From NCBI GenBank assembly GCA_005878325.1, contig VBMR01000100.1:1-26833 (forward strand): a stretch of 26,833 nt of DNA. Direction: 5' to 3'. The stretch is from Methanobacteriota archaeon. GTDB lineage: Archaea > Thermoplasmatota > Thermoplasmata > RBG-16-68-12. Positions 13,709-21,265 of the stretch are shown in pieces. The notes under the pieces are model-generated. The model saw only the letters and a list, made by a program, of their open reading frames with translations. It ran no database searches and was not told the origin of the DNA. A program made the position numbers and the translations under genes. Every line of letters starts with the position of its first letter. Positions within the stretch are counted from its first letter, which is position 1.

Positions 13709-14620
13709 ATGCATCGCTCGCGTGTGAAGGTCCTCGTCTTTGGAGCGGGCGCGATGGGCAGTTTCTTCGGAGGATTGCTTTCGAAGCATCACGATGTCCT
13801 CCTCATCGGCCGATCGGACCACGTCAAGGCGATCCGCGCGCACGGCCTTCGGATCAGCGGGAAGACGTCCATGATCGCGCGACCCGAAGCGGCGACCGCG
13901 GTGCCTTCGAACGCGCGGCCGGATTTCGTGTTCATCACGGTGAAGGCCTACGACACGGCGGACGCCATGTCGGCGCTCGAGAAACTCGCGGACCGGTCGA
14001 TCTTCGTCACCCTGCAGAACGGCCTGGGGAACGCGGAGACGATTGCGAAGACCGCCCACCGCGTCATTGCCGGGACGACGACGGTCGGAGTCATGTTCGT
14101 CGGACCGGGCGAGGTCCGCCACGGGGGCATTGGCGACGCCGTCGTGGGCGTATGGTCCCATGTCGGCGAGAAGGACCTCGTGCGGTTGCGCGACGTCCTC
14201 GCGGAGGCCGGGATCGTGGTGACGGTCACGAGCGACATCCGGTCCGAACTTTGGGCGAAGCTCGTCGTGAATGCGTCGATCAACCCGCTCGCAGCGATCG
14301 CGGGGATTCCGAACGGCCGCTTGGTGCGGGACAAGCGCTTGGCCGAGGTGATGGACGCGATCTGCCGCGAGGCGGTCGCGGTCGCGAAAGCGGAGGGGGC
14401 GAAGCTGGACGTGGAGGAGCTGCGCCACCGGACCGCCATCGTCGCAAAGCGGACGGCCGCCAACCGCGGAAGTATGCTACAAGACCTGGATCGCCATCGC
14501 CGGACGGAGATCGACGCGATCGTGGGCCCCATCGTCCGGTCGGCCGCGAAGCACCGCATCCCGGTCCCGTTGAGCCAAGCGCTCTACGCCGTCGTCCGGG
14601 CTCGAGAGGCGGCTGGATGA
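13709..14620 (+). CDS. panE: 2-dehydropantoate 2-reductase (ketopantoate reductase family)
   Basis: A 303-residue NADPH-dependent reductase that makes pantoate for coenzyme A. The Rossmann loop FGAGAMGSFFGG starts at about residue 11. KAYDT and LQNGLGNAE contact cofactor and substrate. ELWAKLVVNASINPLAAI contains the catalytic Lys. SMLQDLDRHRRTEIDAI has the conserved Glu and Asp of the family. I take the ATG at 13709; a GTG five codons later would also keep the fold. The gene has its own TATA box and is followed by the TBP promoter, so it is likely monocistronic. Family paralogues of other specificity exist, so exact substrate is probable rather than certain. Confidence 0.88.
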   Translation: MHRSRVKVLVFGAGAMGSFFGGLLSKHHDVLLIGRSDHVKAIRAHGLRISGKTSMIARPEAATAVPSNARPDFVFITVKAYDTADAMSALEKLADRSIFVTLQNGLGNAETIAKTAHRVIAGTTTVGVMFVGPGEVRHGGIGDAVVGVWSHVGEKDLVRLRDVLAEAGIVVTVTSDIRSELWAKLVVNASINPLAAIAGIPNGRLVRDKRLAEVMDAICREAVAVAKAEGAKLDVEELRHRTAIVAKRTAANRGSMLQDLDRHRRTEIDAIVGPIVRSAAKHRIPVPLSQALYAVVRAREAAG

Positions 14621-14632
14621 GGGCCACGAGAA

Positions 14633-14672
14633 CGCAATTTTGCGACTAAAGCTTATAAACTACTATTTAAAT
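14633..14672 (+). promoter_or_regulatory. TBP promoter region with palindrome
   Basis: Two TATA-like elements, CTTATAAAC (14652-14660) and TATTTAAAT (14664-14672), precede the TBP gene. An inverted repeat CGCAA-TT-TTGCG (14633-14644) lies 7 nt upstream of the first. It could be an operator, or part of the panE terminator. GGAGGTG (14719-14725) is a strong Shine-Dalgarno site before the ATG. Confidence 0.6.
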
Positions 14673-14733
14673 CCCTGAAGGCCGAGCCCACACGGCCCTC
14701 TTGACCGTCTGAGATCTCGGAGGTGTAATCGGA

Positions 14734-15282
14734 ATGGCTAAAATCAAGATTGAGAACGTCGTCGCATCGACCTCCCTCGGGGAGGAACTGGACCTCCAGG
14801 CGATCGCCCTTGCCTTGGGCGGGGCAGAATACGAGCCGGAGCAGTTCCCCGGGTTAATCTACCGGCTGAAGGAGCCGAAGACCGCGACCCTCCTGTTTCG
14901 GAGCGGAAAGGTCGTCTGCACCGGGGCGAAGAGCCTCGAGCACGTGAAGCAGGCGATCGAGATCGTGGCGAAGCAGATCGAGGCGGCGGGCATCCCGATC
15001 AAGAAGAATCCGGAAATCGAGGTCCAGAACATCGTCGCCTCCTCGGACCTCGGTACGGAAATCAACCTGAACGCGATCGCCATTTCCCTCGGCCTGGAGA
15101 AGGTCGAGTACGAGCCGGAGCAGTTCCCGGGCCTCGTGTATCGCATCGACGTGCCCAAGGTCGTCGTGTTGCTGTTCGGCAGCGGAAAACTCGTCTGTAC
15201 CGGGGCGCGAAAGCCCTCGGACGTCGAAGAGGCCGTCGAGAAGATCACGCAAGAGCTGAAGGCGGCCGGCCTCCTCCGTTAG
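14734..15282 (+). CDS. tbp: TATA-box-binding protein
   Basis: A 182-residue TBP made of two direct repeats of about 90 residues. Each has IENVVAS / VQNIVAS, then L..IA..LG, YEPEQFPGLIYRL / YEPEQFPGLVYRI, and LLFRSGKVVCTGAK / LLFGSGKLVCTGAR. It is the saddle-shaped basal transcription factor that recruits TFB and RNA polymerase. No acidic C-terminal tail is present. The ATG is fixed by GGAGGTG 8 nt upstream. Two TATA-like elements lie in its own promoter. The next gene follows after 5 nt and is probably cotranscribed. Confidence 0.98.
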   Translation: MAKIKIENVVASTSLGEELDLQAIALALGGAEYEPEQFPGLIYRLKEPKTATLLFRSGKVVCTGAKSLEHVKQAIEIVAKQIEAAGIPIKKNPEIEVQNIVASSDLGTEINLNAIAISLGLEKVEYEPEQFPGLVYRIDVPKVVVLLFGSGKLVCTGARKPSDVEEAVEKITQELKAAGLLR

Positions 15283-15287
15283 GGCAA

Positions 15288-15734
15288 ATGCTCGAGCTCC
15301 GGGCGGAGACCGACATCGCCGCGCCCGTCGACCGCGTCTGGCAGATCCTCATGGATTTCGACTCCTTCCCCCGGTGGAACCCGTTCATCCGCTCCGTCCG
15401 CGGGCGGCCCGAGGTCGGATGTCGCCTCGAGGTCGAGATCGGAGCTTCCGGGTCCCGCGGGATGCGCTTTCATCCGACGGTCACCAGCGTCGTCCCGAAA
15501 CGCGAGTTCCGCTGGATGGGCCGTGTCGCCTTCCGAGGGCTGTTCGACGGAGAACATATCTTCGAACTGAAGTCCTTGGGGCCCGCCGGGACTCGGTTCG
15601 TGCAACGAGAGCGGTTCCGCGGCGTGTTCGTCCCGCTCATGGCCCGTCGACTCCGGAAGGAGGTTCGGCGCGGATTCGAGGAGATGAATCAGGCCCTCCG
15701 CGATCAAGCGGTCAGGCCTCCCGCATCCCCGTGA
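15288..15734 (+). CDS. SRPBCC (START/polyketide-cyclase-like) protein
   Basis: A 148-residue SRPBCC-fold protein. The N-terminal ELRAETDIAAPVDRVWQILMDF followed by DSFPRWNPFIRSV is a textbook match to the family. A central strand region (FRWMGRVAFRGLFDGEHIFEL) and a long C-terminal helix (ARRLRKEVRRGFEEMNQALR) close the hydrophobic pocket. Members bind or transform small hydrophobic ligands, and most are uncharacterised. It starts 5 nt after the TBP stop, so it is probably in the TBP operon. No function can be inferred from that link. Ligand unknown. Confidence 0.82.
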   Translation: MLELRAETDIAAPVDRVWQILMDFDSFPRWNPFIRSVRGRPEVGCRLEVEIGASGSRGMRFHPTVTSVVPKREFRWMGRVAFRGLFDGEHIFELKSLGPAGTRFVQRERFRGVFVPLMARRLRKEVRRGFEEMNQALRDQAVRPPASP

Positions 15735-15777
15735 CGGGAGCGGGAAAGCCTAAACGAACGTTGTCGTTCCGCGACGC

Positions 15778-16611
15778 GTGCCGATCTTCGACAACCACAT
15801 CCACCTGCGTCCCGAGTTCCGCGGCGTGGAGGCGGCGAAGGACTTCGAGCGGGCGGGAGGGACCGCCGTGCTCCTCACCCATTCGCCGTATGCCGACATC
15901 CCGATCCGCCGCGCGGAGGACTACGACCGGGCGTACGGAAAGACGCTCGCGATGGCCGAGGCGGTACGGCGCGCCACGCACCTCCAAGTGTTCGTGGCCC
16001 TTGGCCCGTATCCCGCGGAGTTGCTGGGCCTGCAGGGCACCTTGGGGTTGGACCCGGCGGTCGAGGCGATGCGGTCCGGGATCGATCAGGCCGCCCGCTT
16101 CATTCGCGAGGGCCGAGCCATTGCGTTCGGAGAGATCGGGCGACCCCACTTTCCGGTTGCCCAAGAGGTCGTCGAAGCGTGCAACGGGCTCCTTGTCTAC
16201 GCGATGGGGCGGGCCAAGGAGCTCGGCTGTGCCGTCGTCCTCCATACGGAAGACCCGACGCCGGCGACCTTCGCGGAATTCGCCCGACTCGCCGCGAAGG
16301 CGGGCCTTCCGGCCGATCGAGTCGTGAAGCATCACTCGACTCCTCTGACCCGGCTCGAGGACAACCATGGCCTGGTCCCTTCCATCCTCGCGAAGGAGGA
16401 TCTCGTGACGGAGGCCCTCCACGGAGGTCCCCGATTTTTCCTGGAGACGGATTACATCGACGATCCGCAGCGACCGGGAGCGGTCCTTGGGCCCGCGACC
16501 GTGCCGAAGAAGACGAAAGCCTGGATCGCGAAGGGGCTCCTCACGGAGGACCAGGCGACAATCGTCCATCGCGAGATGCCGGAACGCACGTATCACATCG
16601 AAATCCGATGA
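15778..16611 (+). CDS. TatD-related metal-dependent hydrolase
   Basis: A 277-residue TIM-barrel hydrolase. FDNHIHL gives the HxH metal ligands at residues 7 and 9. FGEIGRPHF has the bridging Glu, VVLHTED a His, VVKHHST a further His, and FLETDYIDD the late Asp. This ligand order is that of TatD-like deoxyribonucleases and related amidohydrolases; archaea carry a divergent branch like this one. Nuclease activity is not proven for that branch. The start is GTG 15778, which puts the HxH motif at the expected distance from the N-terminus. It lies 43 nt after the SRPBCC gene, perhaps in the same unit. Confidence 0.8.
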   Translation: MPIFDNHIHLRPEFRGVEAAKDFERAGGTAVLLTHSPYADIPIRRAEDYDRAYGKTLAMAEAVRRATHLQVFVALGPYPAELLGLQGTLGLDPAVEAMRSGIDQAARFIREGRAIAFGEIGRPHFPVAQEVVEACNGLLVYAMGRAKELGCAVVLHTEDPTPATFAEFARLAAKAGLPADRVVKHHSTPLTRLEDNHGLVPSILAKEDLVTEALHGGPRFFLETDYIDDPQRPGAVLGPATVPKKTKAWIAKGLLTEDQATIVHREMPERTYHIEIR

Positions 16612-16834
16612 ACGTTCGGGCCCTCAACGCAGCAGTCCCGGTCGTCCGCGGAGTTCGTTGGCCCCCCGACCCTATCAGAAGAAGTCCCCACACTGAGATA
16701 ACAAGGGCGATGAGCGCGGTCAAGCGGGCGTTCGGAAGGAGTGCGATGACCGCGAGGACCAACCCGAAGAGCAGGAGAGCGAGTCCTCCGATGATATGGG
16801 CCACGGCCTGACGGAGTGGGGCATCCACCTCCAT
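16541..16834 (-). CDS. Hypothetical small membrane protein
   Basis: 97 residues from the ATG at 16834. Two hydrophobic segments are visible: HIIGGLALLLFGLVLAVIAL (about 13-32) and LTALIALVISVWGLLLIGSG (about 38-57), joined by the short polar turn LPNAR. The following 40 residues are polar, and the last 70 nt overlap the 3' end of the TatD-like gene on the other strand, so the annotated end may be wrong. It lies 46 nt behind acylphosphatase and could share its transcript. No family recognised. The membrane hairpin is the main evidence that it is real. Confidence 0.42.
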   Translation of the reverse strand: MEVDAPLRQAVAHIIGGLALLLFGLVLAVIALLPNARLTALIALVISVWGLLLIGSGGQRTPRTTGTAALRARTFIGFRCDTCVPASRDGRLSPGPP

Positions 16835-16880
16835 GGGACACGATACCGTTCACGCGTCAAATGAACGTTACGCCGCGCAC

Positions 16881-17156
16881 TCAGTGTCGAATGTGGAACC
16901 CGCGGAGATCGCCGCGCGGCGCCGACCATGTGACCTCAACGGCCTCGACGCGCGCACGGGGCTGGGACGTCTTGTTCCAATCGATGCACGCCTCGATCCC
17001 GGGACGGTCGCCTTCGAAGACGGCTTCGACGCTTCCGTCGTCCAAGTTTCTCACGTACCCGTGGAGGCCCAGTGTCCCGGCCTTTTCCGCGCAATTCGCG
17101 CGGAAGTAGACGCCTTGCACGAGACCGCGGAAGATGACGACCGCGCGAGACTCCAT
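16881..17156 (-). CDS. acyP: Acylphosphatase
   Basis: A 91-residue alpha/beta sandwich enzyme that hydrolyses acyl phosphates. GLVQGVYFR (11-19) is the phosphate-binding loop ending in the catalytic Arg19. GYVRNLDDGSVEAVFEG (33-49) holds the catalytic Asn37. The end, GFHIRH, matches the usual closing strand. Length is exactly typical. The ATG at 17156 lies about 40 nt from an AT-rich element shared with the divergent CBS gene. Confidence 0.95.
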   Translation of the reverse strand: MESRAVVIFRGLVQGVYFRANCAEKAGTLGLHGYVRNLDDGSVEAVFEGDRPGIEACIDWNKTSQPRARVEAVEVTWSAPRGDLRGFHIRH

Positions 17157-17181
17157 GCTCTCACAGAGTGCTCAGACCGAT

Positions 17182-17201
17182 GAAAGAACTTTCTTATACG
17201 G
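17182..17201. promoter_or_regulatory. Shared divergent promoter of acyP and the CBS gene
   Basis: TTCTTATAC on the plus strand reads GTATAAGAA on the minus strand. From its centre, starts about 26 nt away give leaders of about 15 nt for both genes (ATG 17238 plus, ATG 17156 minus). An abutting inverted repeat GAAAG-AA-CTTTC (17182-17193) could be an operator. Its core AAAGAACTTT recurs inverted at 19470-19479. Confidence 0.5.
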
Positions 17202-17237
17202 TCGCCCGCCTTATCGCAACTCCCCCGGCGGGTTCTC

Positions 17238-18386
17238 ATGGCGAGGAACAGGGTCCAAGACCTGCGGGTTTCTGCCTTCATGTCGACGGACCTGGTCACC
17301 GCGACTCCCGACGAGACGATCGGGGACATCCTCGGCAAGATGAAGAAGCATGACATCCACGAGATCCCAGTTTTGGAGCGCAAGAAGCTCGTGGGCGTCG
17401 TCACGATGCGCGAACTCATGCGACGTCGGAACCAACCGCCGGGCACGAAGGTCTCGACGATCCTCCAGCCCGCCCCCGAACTCTCGCCGGACACCCCCTT
17501 GCCGGTCGCGGCGGAAAAGATGATTTCCACCGGCTCTCGCGCAATCCCTGTGGTGAAAGGGCGATCCCTCGTCGGGATCCTCTCGCGGTCCGACCTTGTG
17601 CGGGCCCTCGTGGAGACCCGAGCCGTGGAGGGAATCTCCGCGAAGGATTTCATGACGCCCAAGCCGCAAGCCATCGGGGAGGACGACCCAGTCGATCGCG
17701 CGGTCCAGCTCATGAGCTCCCTGGGCGAACGATCCGTCCCGGTCGTCGACAAGCATCGGCGCCTGAAGGGGGTCATCGGGCTCAAGGACGTGGCGGACCT
17801 ATTCTCCAAGCCAAAGGTCCGAGAGCAGTATGGCGACCGAGCGGGCCGGGAGGAAAAGGTCGTCATCTCGGTCGCGAGCGTCATGCGATACCCGCCCGTC
17901 ACGGTCGGGCCCGACGCGGACGTCCACCGCGCGGTGGAGCTGATGGCGAAGAACCGGATCTCGTCGACCATCATCGTGGACAAGGACGAGCCCGTCGGGA
18001 TCATCACGACACAGGACCTCATGCAGTTCCTCGCGGGACTCGTGGAGAGGAAGCAGCTGTTCGTGGAGGTCAGTGGTCTGGAGGACGAGCCACCGGAGAC
18101 CTACGACGAGATCTACGACCTCATCCAGAAAGAGATGGGGCGCATCGCGGAGATCGTCGAGCCGCGGACCTTCACAATCCATTTCCAGAAATACAGCCCT
18201 GAAGGGGACCGATTCAAGTATTCCCTGCGCGCCCGTTTCGCGACGGCCCACCGCGTGTACCATGCGCACCACTTCGATTGGGACCTGCGGGCGGCGCTCA
18301 AAGGTCTCCTCGAGATCCTCCACAAGCGGATCCTGAAGGAGAAGGAGCGCCTCCAGACCGAGCGGAAGCGCCACCACTCATCGTAG
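17238..18386 (+). CDS. Four-CBS-domain protein with C-terminal ribosome-hibernation-factor-like domain
   Basis: A 382-residue protein. Four CBS motifs are visible at about 11-65 (MSTDLVTATPDETIGDIL), 72-127, 137-190 (DFMTPKPQAIGEDDPVDRAV) and 213-270 (VMRYPPVTVGPDADVHRAVEL). They probably form two Bateman modules that bind adenine nucleotides or similar ligands. Residues about 275-375 form a separate alpha/beta domain: LFVEVSGLEDE, FTIHFQKYS, YSLRARFATAHRVYHAHHFDWDL, then a basic helix. The strand-helix order and the DWDL / ALKGLLEILHKRI ending resemble HPF/RaiA ribosome hibernation factors. That reading is inference. Combined, it would be a nucleotide-sensing ribosome-inactivating factor. 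The stop overlaps the convergent HDAC gene by 9 nt. Confidence 0.85.
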   Translation: MARNRVQDLRVSAFMSTDLVTATPDETIGDILGKMKKHDIHEIPVLERKKLVGVVTMRELMRRRNQPPGTKVSTILQPAPELSPDTPLPVAAEKMISTGSRAIPVVKGRSLVGILSRSDLVRALVETRAVEGISAKDFMTPKPQAIGEDDPVDRAVQLMSSLGERSVPVVDKHRRLKGVIGLKDVADLFSKPKVREQYGDRAGREEKVVISVASVMRYPPVTVGPDADVHRAVELMAKNRISSTIIVDKDEPVGIITTQDLMQFLAGLVERKQLFVEVSGLEDEPPETYDEIYDLIQKEMGRIAEIVEPRTFTIHFQKYSPEGDRFKYSLRARFATAHRVYHAHHFDWDLRAALKGLLEILHKRILKEKERLQTERKRHHSS

Positions 18387-19415
18387 ATTCCAGAAGTCTC
18401 GTTGCGCCCGCTTCGCCCGTTCGATCGGGTCCCGTCCGCGCACGGTGGTATCGAGGACTTCGGTCAGGAGGAGATCCACGCGTCGATCGCGGATCCGGCC
18501 CACCGATCCCGCGACGACTTCGCTCAGGGCCTCCAGGTGGTACCCGCCCTCGAGGGCGACGGCGAACCGGTTCCCGCAGTGCGCCTTGGCGAGATCTGCG
18601 CTCCGGCCGACCAAGTCGACGTACGCGGGGGACGACAGCGTCAGGGATGTGAGCGGATCCCGATAATGGGCGTCGACCCCGAGGCTCATCACGATCGCAT
18701 CCGGCCGGAACGCCTCCACGATCGGTCCAACGATCGAATCGAATGCGGCCGCGTAGGAGGCGTCGCCACATCCCGCTCCGAAGGGGATGTTCACGGTGAA
18801 ACCGCGCCCTTCTCCCTCTCCCACGTCCTCCGCGGGACCAGTACCCGGATAGATGCCGTACTCATGGGTCGACAGATAGAGGACATCCGCCCGCTCCGCG
18901 AAGATGTCTCGCGTCCCGTTCCCATGGTGGGCGTCGAAGTCGAGGATCGCGACCCGGTGGCCCTCTTCGACGAGATCCGCAGCGGCCACCGCGACGTTGT
19001 TCAGGTAGCAAAAGCCCCCTCCGTAATCCGGGCCCGCGTGGTGGCCGGGAGGACGCACGAGGGCGATCGTCGGACGGCCCTCCCGCGTCGCCGTCCGCGT
19101 GGCCTGGAGGACGGCGCCCGCGGAGAGCAGCGCGATCTCGAACGTCTCCGGGTGGACCGCGGTCTCCGGGTCGAGGAACCCTTCGGTGAGCTGCCGGAAC
19201 ATGTCGACGTAGGACGGGCGGTGGACCCGCTCGAGGTCCGCGATGGAGGCGGGGGTGGGTCGCACGACGTCGTCGAAGAGCCCTTCCTTCTGGAGGCGGC
19301 CCACGATCGCACGCAGGCGGTCCGGCCGTTCCACGTGGAACGGGGATGGCACGTGGTCCACGAACCGCGGATCGTACACGATCACAGACGCGGGAAGGAC
19401 CGCGCCGAAGTTCAA
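18378..19415 (-). CDS. Histone-deacetylase-family amidohydrolase (HDAC/AcuC/APAH)
   Basis: A 345-residue zinc-dependent deacetylase. SPFHVERPDRL is followed by RPPGHHAG with the catalytic His pair, GGGFCYLNNVA, and DFDAHHGNGT with zinc-binding Asp and His. STHEYGIYPGTG, GVDAHYRDPL with the third zinc ligand, and LEGGY with the catalytic Tyr complete the set. All catalytic residues are present. Archaeal members may deacetylate proteins (for example Alba or lysine sites) or acetylpolyamines; sequence alone does not decide. The frame is closed upstream, so the start is TTG 19415 or GTG 19385, the latter giving VIVYDPRF at the N-terminus as in relatives. Divergent from a GNAT acetyltransferase. 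Confidence 0.9.
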   Translation of the reverse strand: MNFGAVLPASVIVYDPRFVDHVPSPFHVERPDRLRAIVGRLQKEGLFDDVVRPTPASIADLERVHRPSYVDMFRQLTEGFLDPETAVHPETFEIALLSAGAVLQATRTATREGRPTIALVRPPGHHAGPDYGGGFCYLNNVAVAAADLVEEGHRVAILDFDAHHGNGTRDIFAERADVLYLSTHEYGIYPGTGPAEDVGEGEGRGFTVNIPFGAGCGDASYAAAFDSIVGPIVEAFRPDAIVMSLGVDAHYRDPLTSLTLSSPAYVDLVGRSADLAKAHCGNRFAVALEGGYHLEALSEVVAGSVGRIRDRRVDLLLTEVLDTTVRGRDPIERAKRAQRDFWNLR

Positions 19416-19469
19416 GGCATCGTCGTCTCCGAATCGCGCGCGTCAGCCCGCTCCATGATAGGAGCACGA

Positions 19470-19480
19470 AAAGTTCTTTA
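19470..19480 (+). promoter_or_regulatory. AT-rich promoter element of the GNAT gene
   Basis: AAAGTTCTTTA, with TTCTTTA centred about 28 nt before the GTG at 19505, fits a leaderless transcript. Its inverse complement AAAGAACTTT is identical to the palindrome core at 17183-17192. Confidence 0.4.
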
Positions 19481-19504
19481 CCCGCCGCAGGGACTCGGGA
19501 ACGC

Positions 19505-20050
19505 GTGCTGGAAGCGCCTCAGGTGTTGCAGGGAGGTCGCATCCGTCTCCGGCCCCTCCTGTCTTCCGACCTGCGTCGATGCGTGAAATGGTTCTCGGAC
19601 CCGCAGATCATCCGATTCCTCGGCCGGAACTCGCCTGTGACGATGCTGGAGGAGGAACGGTGGTTCCGAGACTACGAACGGCGCACAGACGAGCAGATCT
19701 TCGCCATCGAGGTGGACGGCGTCCACATCGGGAACATCGGGCTCCACAAGATCGACCGGGTGCACCGGAAGGCGGAGGTCGGCATCGTGATCGGCGAGGC
19801 AACCTTCTGGTCGAAAGGATACGGGACGGAGGCGATGCGCACGGCCTTGCGGTATGCGTTTGGCCCGCTCGGCCTGAATAAGGTCTCCCTCGACGTGCTC
19901 GAGTACAACGATCGGGCGATCCGGACATACGAGCGGCTCGGATTCCGCCCGGAGGGCGTCCACCGCGAGGACGTTTACAAGGAGGGCCGTTTCGTCCACG
20001 TGATCCGGATGAGTATGCTCGCGCGCGAGTTGCCCGAAGCGTTCGTCTGA
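19505..20050 (+). CDS. GNAT-family N-acetyltransferase (RimJ/RimL-like)
   Basis: 181 residues from GTG 19505. GGRIRLRPLLSSDLRRCVKW is the usual RimJ/RimL start. FAIEVDGVHIGNIGLHKID and AEVGIVIGEATFWSKGYGTEAMRTAL form the acetyl-CoA site (motif A, KGYGTEA). LDVLEYNDRAIRTYERLGFRPEG is the conserved late motif. Such enzymes acetylate protein N-termini, lysines or small molecules; the substrate here is unknown. I reject the longer reading from 19346 because it covers the HDAC gene and its promoter. The head-to-head position with a deacetylase suggests a paired modification system, but that is only inference. Confidence 0.87.
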   Translation: MLEAPQVLQGGRIRLRPLLSSDLRRCVKWFSDPQIIRFLGRNSPVTMLEEERWFRDYERRTDEQIFAIEVDGVHIGNIGLHKIDRVHRKAEVGIVIGEATFWSKGYGTEAMRTALRYAFGPLGLNKVSLDVLEYNDRAIRTYERLGFRPEGVHREDVYKEGRFVHVIRMSMLARELPEAFV

Positions 20051-20057
20051 GAAGGGA

Positions 20058-21167
20058 TTACAGCTCGATCAGTTCGCGGGGCGCGGCGCTCAGGTACCGC
20101 GGGGCGCCTTTCGTGATGAGGACGTCGTCCTCAATCCGCACGCCACCGAACCCCGGCACGTAGACGCCGGGTTCGTCCGTGAAGACCATGTTCGGACGGA
20201 GGATGAGGTCACTCGAGGCGTTCAGCGCACCGCCGTCGTGGACCGCGAGGCCGATGGAGTGGCCGAGGCCGTGGATGAACCGTCCCTTGAACTTCGTGTG
20301 GTCGATCAGGGACCGCGCGGCCGCGTCGACGGACTTCCCCCGGCGGCCCGGCCGCATGGCGGCCAGGGCGGCGGCCTGGGCCCGTGCGACCGTGTCGTGC
20401 ATCCGGCGCTGCTCCGCGGACGCCTTGCCCACGACGACGGTCCGTGTGATGTCGGAGCAGTACATCCGGTAAAACGCGCCGAAGTCGATCACGATCATGT
20501 CTCCGCGCTGGATCTTTCTCGGCCCCGCGGTGTAGTGCGGTTCCGCGCCATTCGGGCCCGACCCCACGATCGTCCGGAACGAGGGAGCGGTCGCCCCGTT
20601 CTGCTGCATCCGGTACACGAGCTCGGCCGCGACCTCTGCCTCCGTCACCCCGGTCCGGATGAACGGAAGCGTCTCGACGAAGGCGCTCGAGGCGATTTCG
20701 CACGCCCGCTGGATCCGCTCGATTTCCTCCGGGTCCTTGACGAGGCGCGTCTTCATCACGGCTTCGGAGACATCGACGAACCGGGCGGACCGGGGCGCGA
20801 GCTTCCGGAGACGCTCGAACGCGCCATGCGTGAGCTCGGCCGCATTCACGCCGATCTTGCGGTGGCCCTTCAAGTGGTATCGGAACCGTGCCGACGCCTC
20901 GTCCCGGGTCCGGAATACGTGGAGGGGCAGGCCGGTCTTCTTCGCGGCCTCTTCCTCCAAGGCGGACGTTGTGATGTGGCAGCCGCCATCGGGCGTGAGC
21001 CAGGCCGCGCACCCTTCGAAGAGGCCGTCCGTGAGGCCGGTCGCGTAGAAGAAGGACATGTCGATGTGCGGCTCCACGGAGTTCAGGAAGACGATGAGGT
21101 CCACTCCGTCGGCCAAGTTCCGGAAGATGCGTCGGATGCGATCGCGCACGCGAATCCCATCGCCCAA
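20058..21167 (-). CDS. M24 family aminopeptidase (Xaa-Pro dipeptidase type)
   Basis: A 369-residue protein with an N-terminal creatinase/prolidase domain (about 1-130) and a pita-bread catalytic domain. Metal ligands appear in order: VIDFGAFY (Asp), SDITRTVVVG (Asp), GLGHSIGLAVHD (His), FTDEPGVY (Glu) and VRIEDDVLIT (Glu). KTRLVKDPEEIERIQRACEIAS marks the start of the M24B domain. It removes N-terminal residues next to proline or splits Xaa-Pro dipeptides. The longest frame starts at TTG 21167; GTG 21149 is a plausible alternative. A weak CCTTAAGG element lies just upstream. Convergent with the GNAT gene, 7 nt between stops. Confidence 0.9.
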   Translation of the reverse strand: MGDGIRVRDRIRRIFRNLADGVDLIVFLNSVEPHIDMSFFYATGLTDGLFEGCAAWLTPDGGCHITTSALEEEAAKKTGLPLHVFRTRDEASARFRYHLKGHRKIGVNAAELTHGAFERLRKLAPRSARFVDVSEAVMKTRLVKDPEEIERIQRACEIASSAFVETLPFIRTGVTEAEVAAELVYRMQQNGATAPSFRTIVGSGPNGAEPHYTAGPRKIQRGDMIVIDFGAFYRMYCSDITRTVVVGKASAEQRRMHDTVARAQAAALAAMRPGRRGKSVDAAARSLIDHTKFKGRFIHGLGHSIGLAVHDGGALNASSDLILRPNMVFTDEPGVYVPGFGGVRIEDDVLITKGAPRYLSAAPRELIEL

Positions 21168-21265
21168 TCGTCGAGCACGCCCTTAAGGATTCGCGGGAAA
21201 CCGGAGTTACGGGCGCGCGGAGAGGTCACGAAGGATTATCTGTTCGCGGGACCAGTCCGCGGTCC

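Noticed and set aside
16720..16929. 69-codon minus-strand frame between acylphosphatase and the TatD-like gene
   Set aside because: It is Ser/Arg/Pro-rich and overlaps both acylphosphatase and the better-supported membrane hairpin frame.
19346..19504. N-terminal extension of the GNAT protein
   Set aside because: Arg-rich residues antisense to the HDAC start; the acetyltransferase fold begins at 19505.
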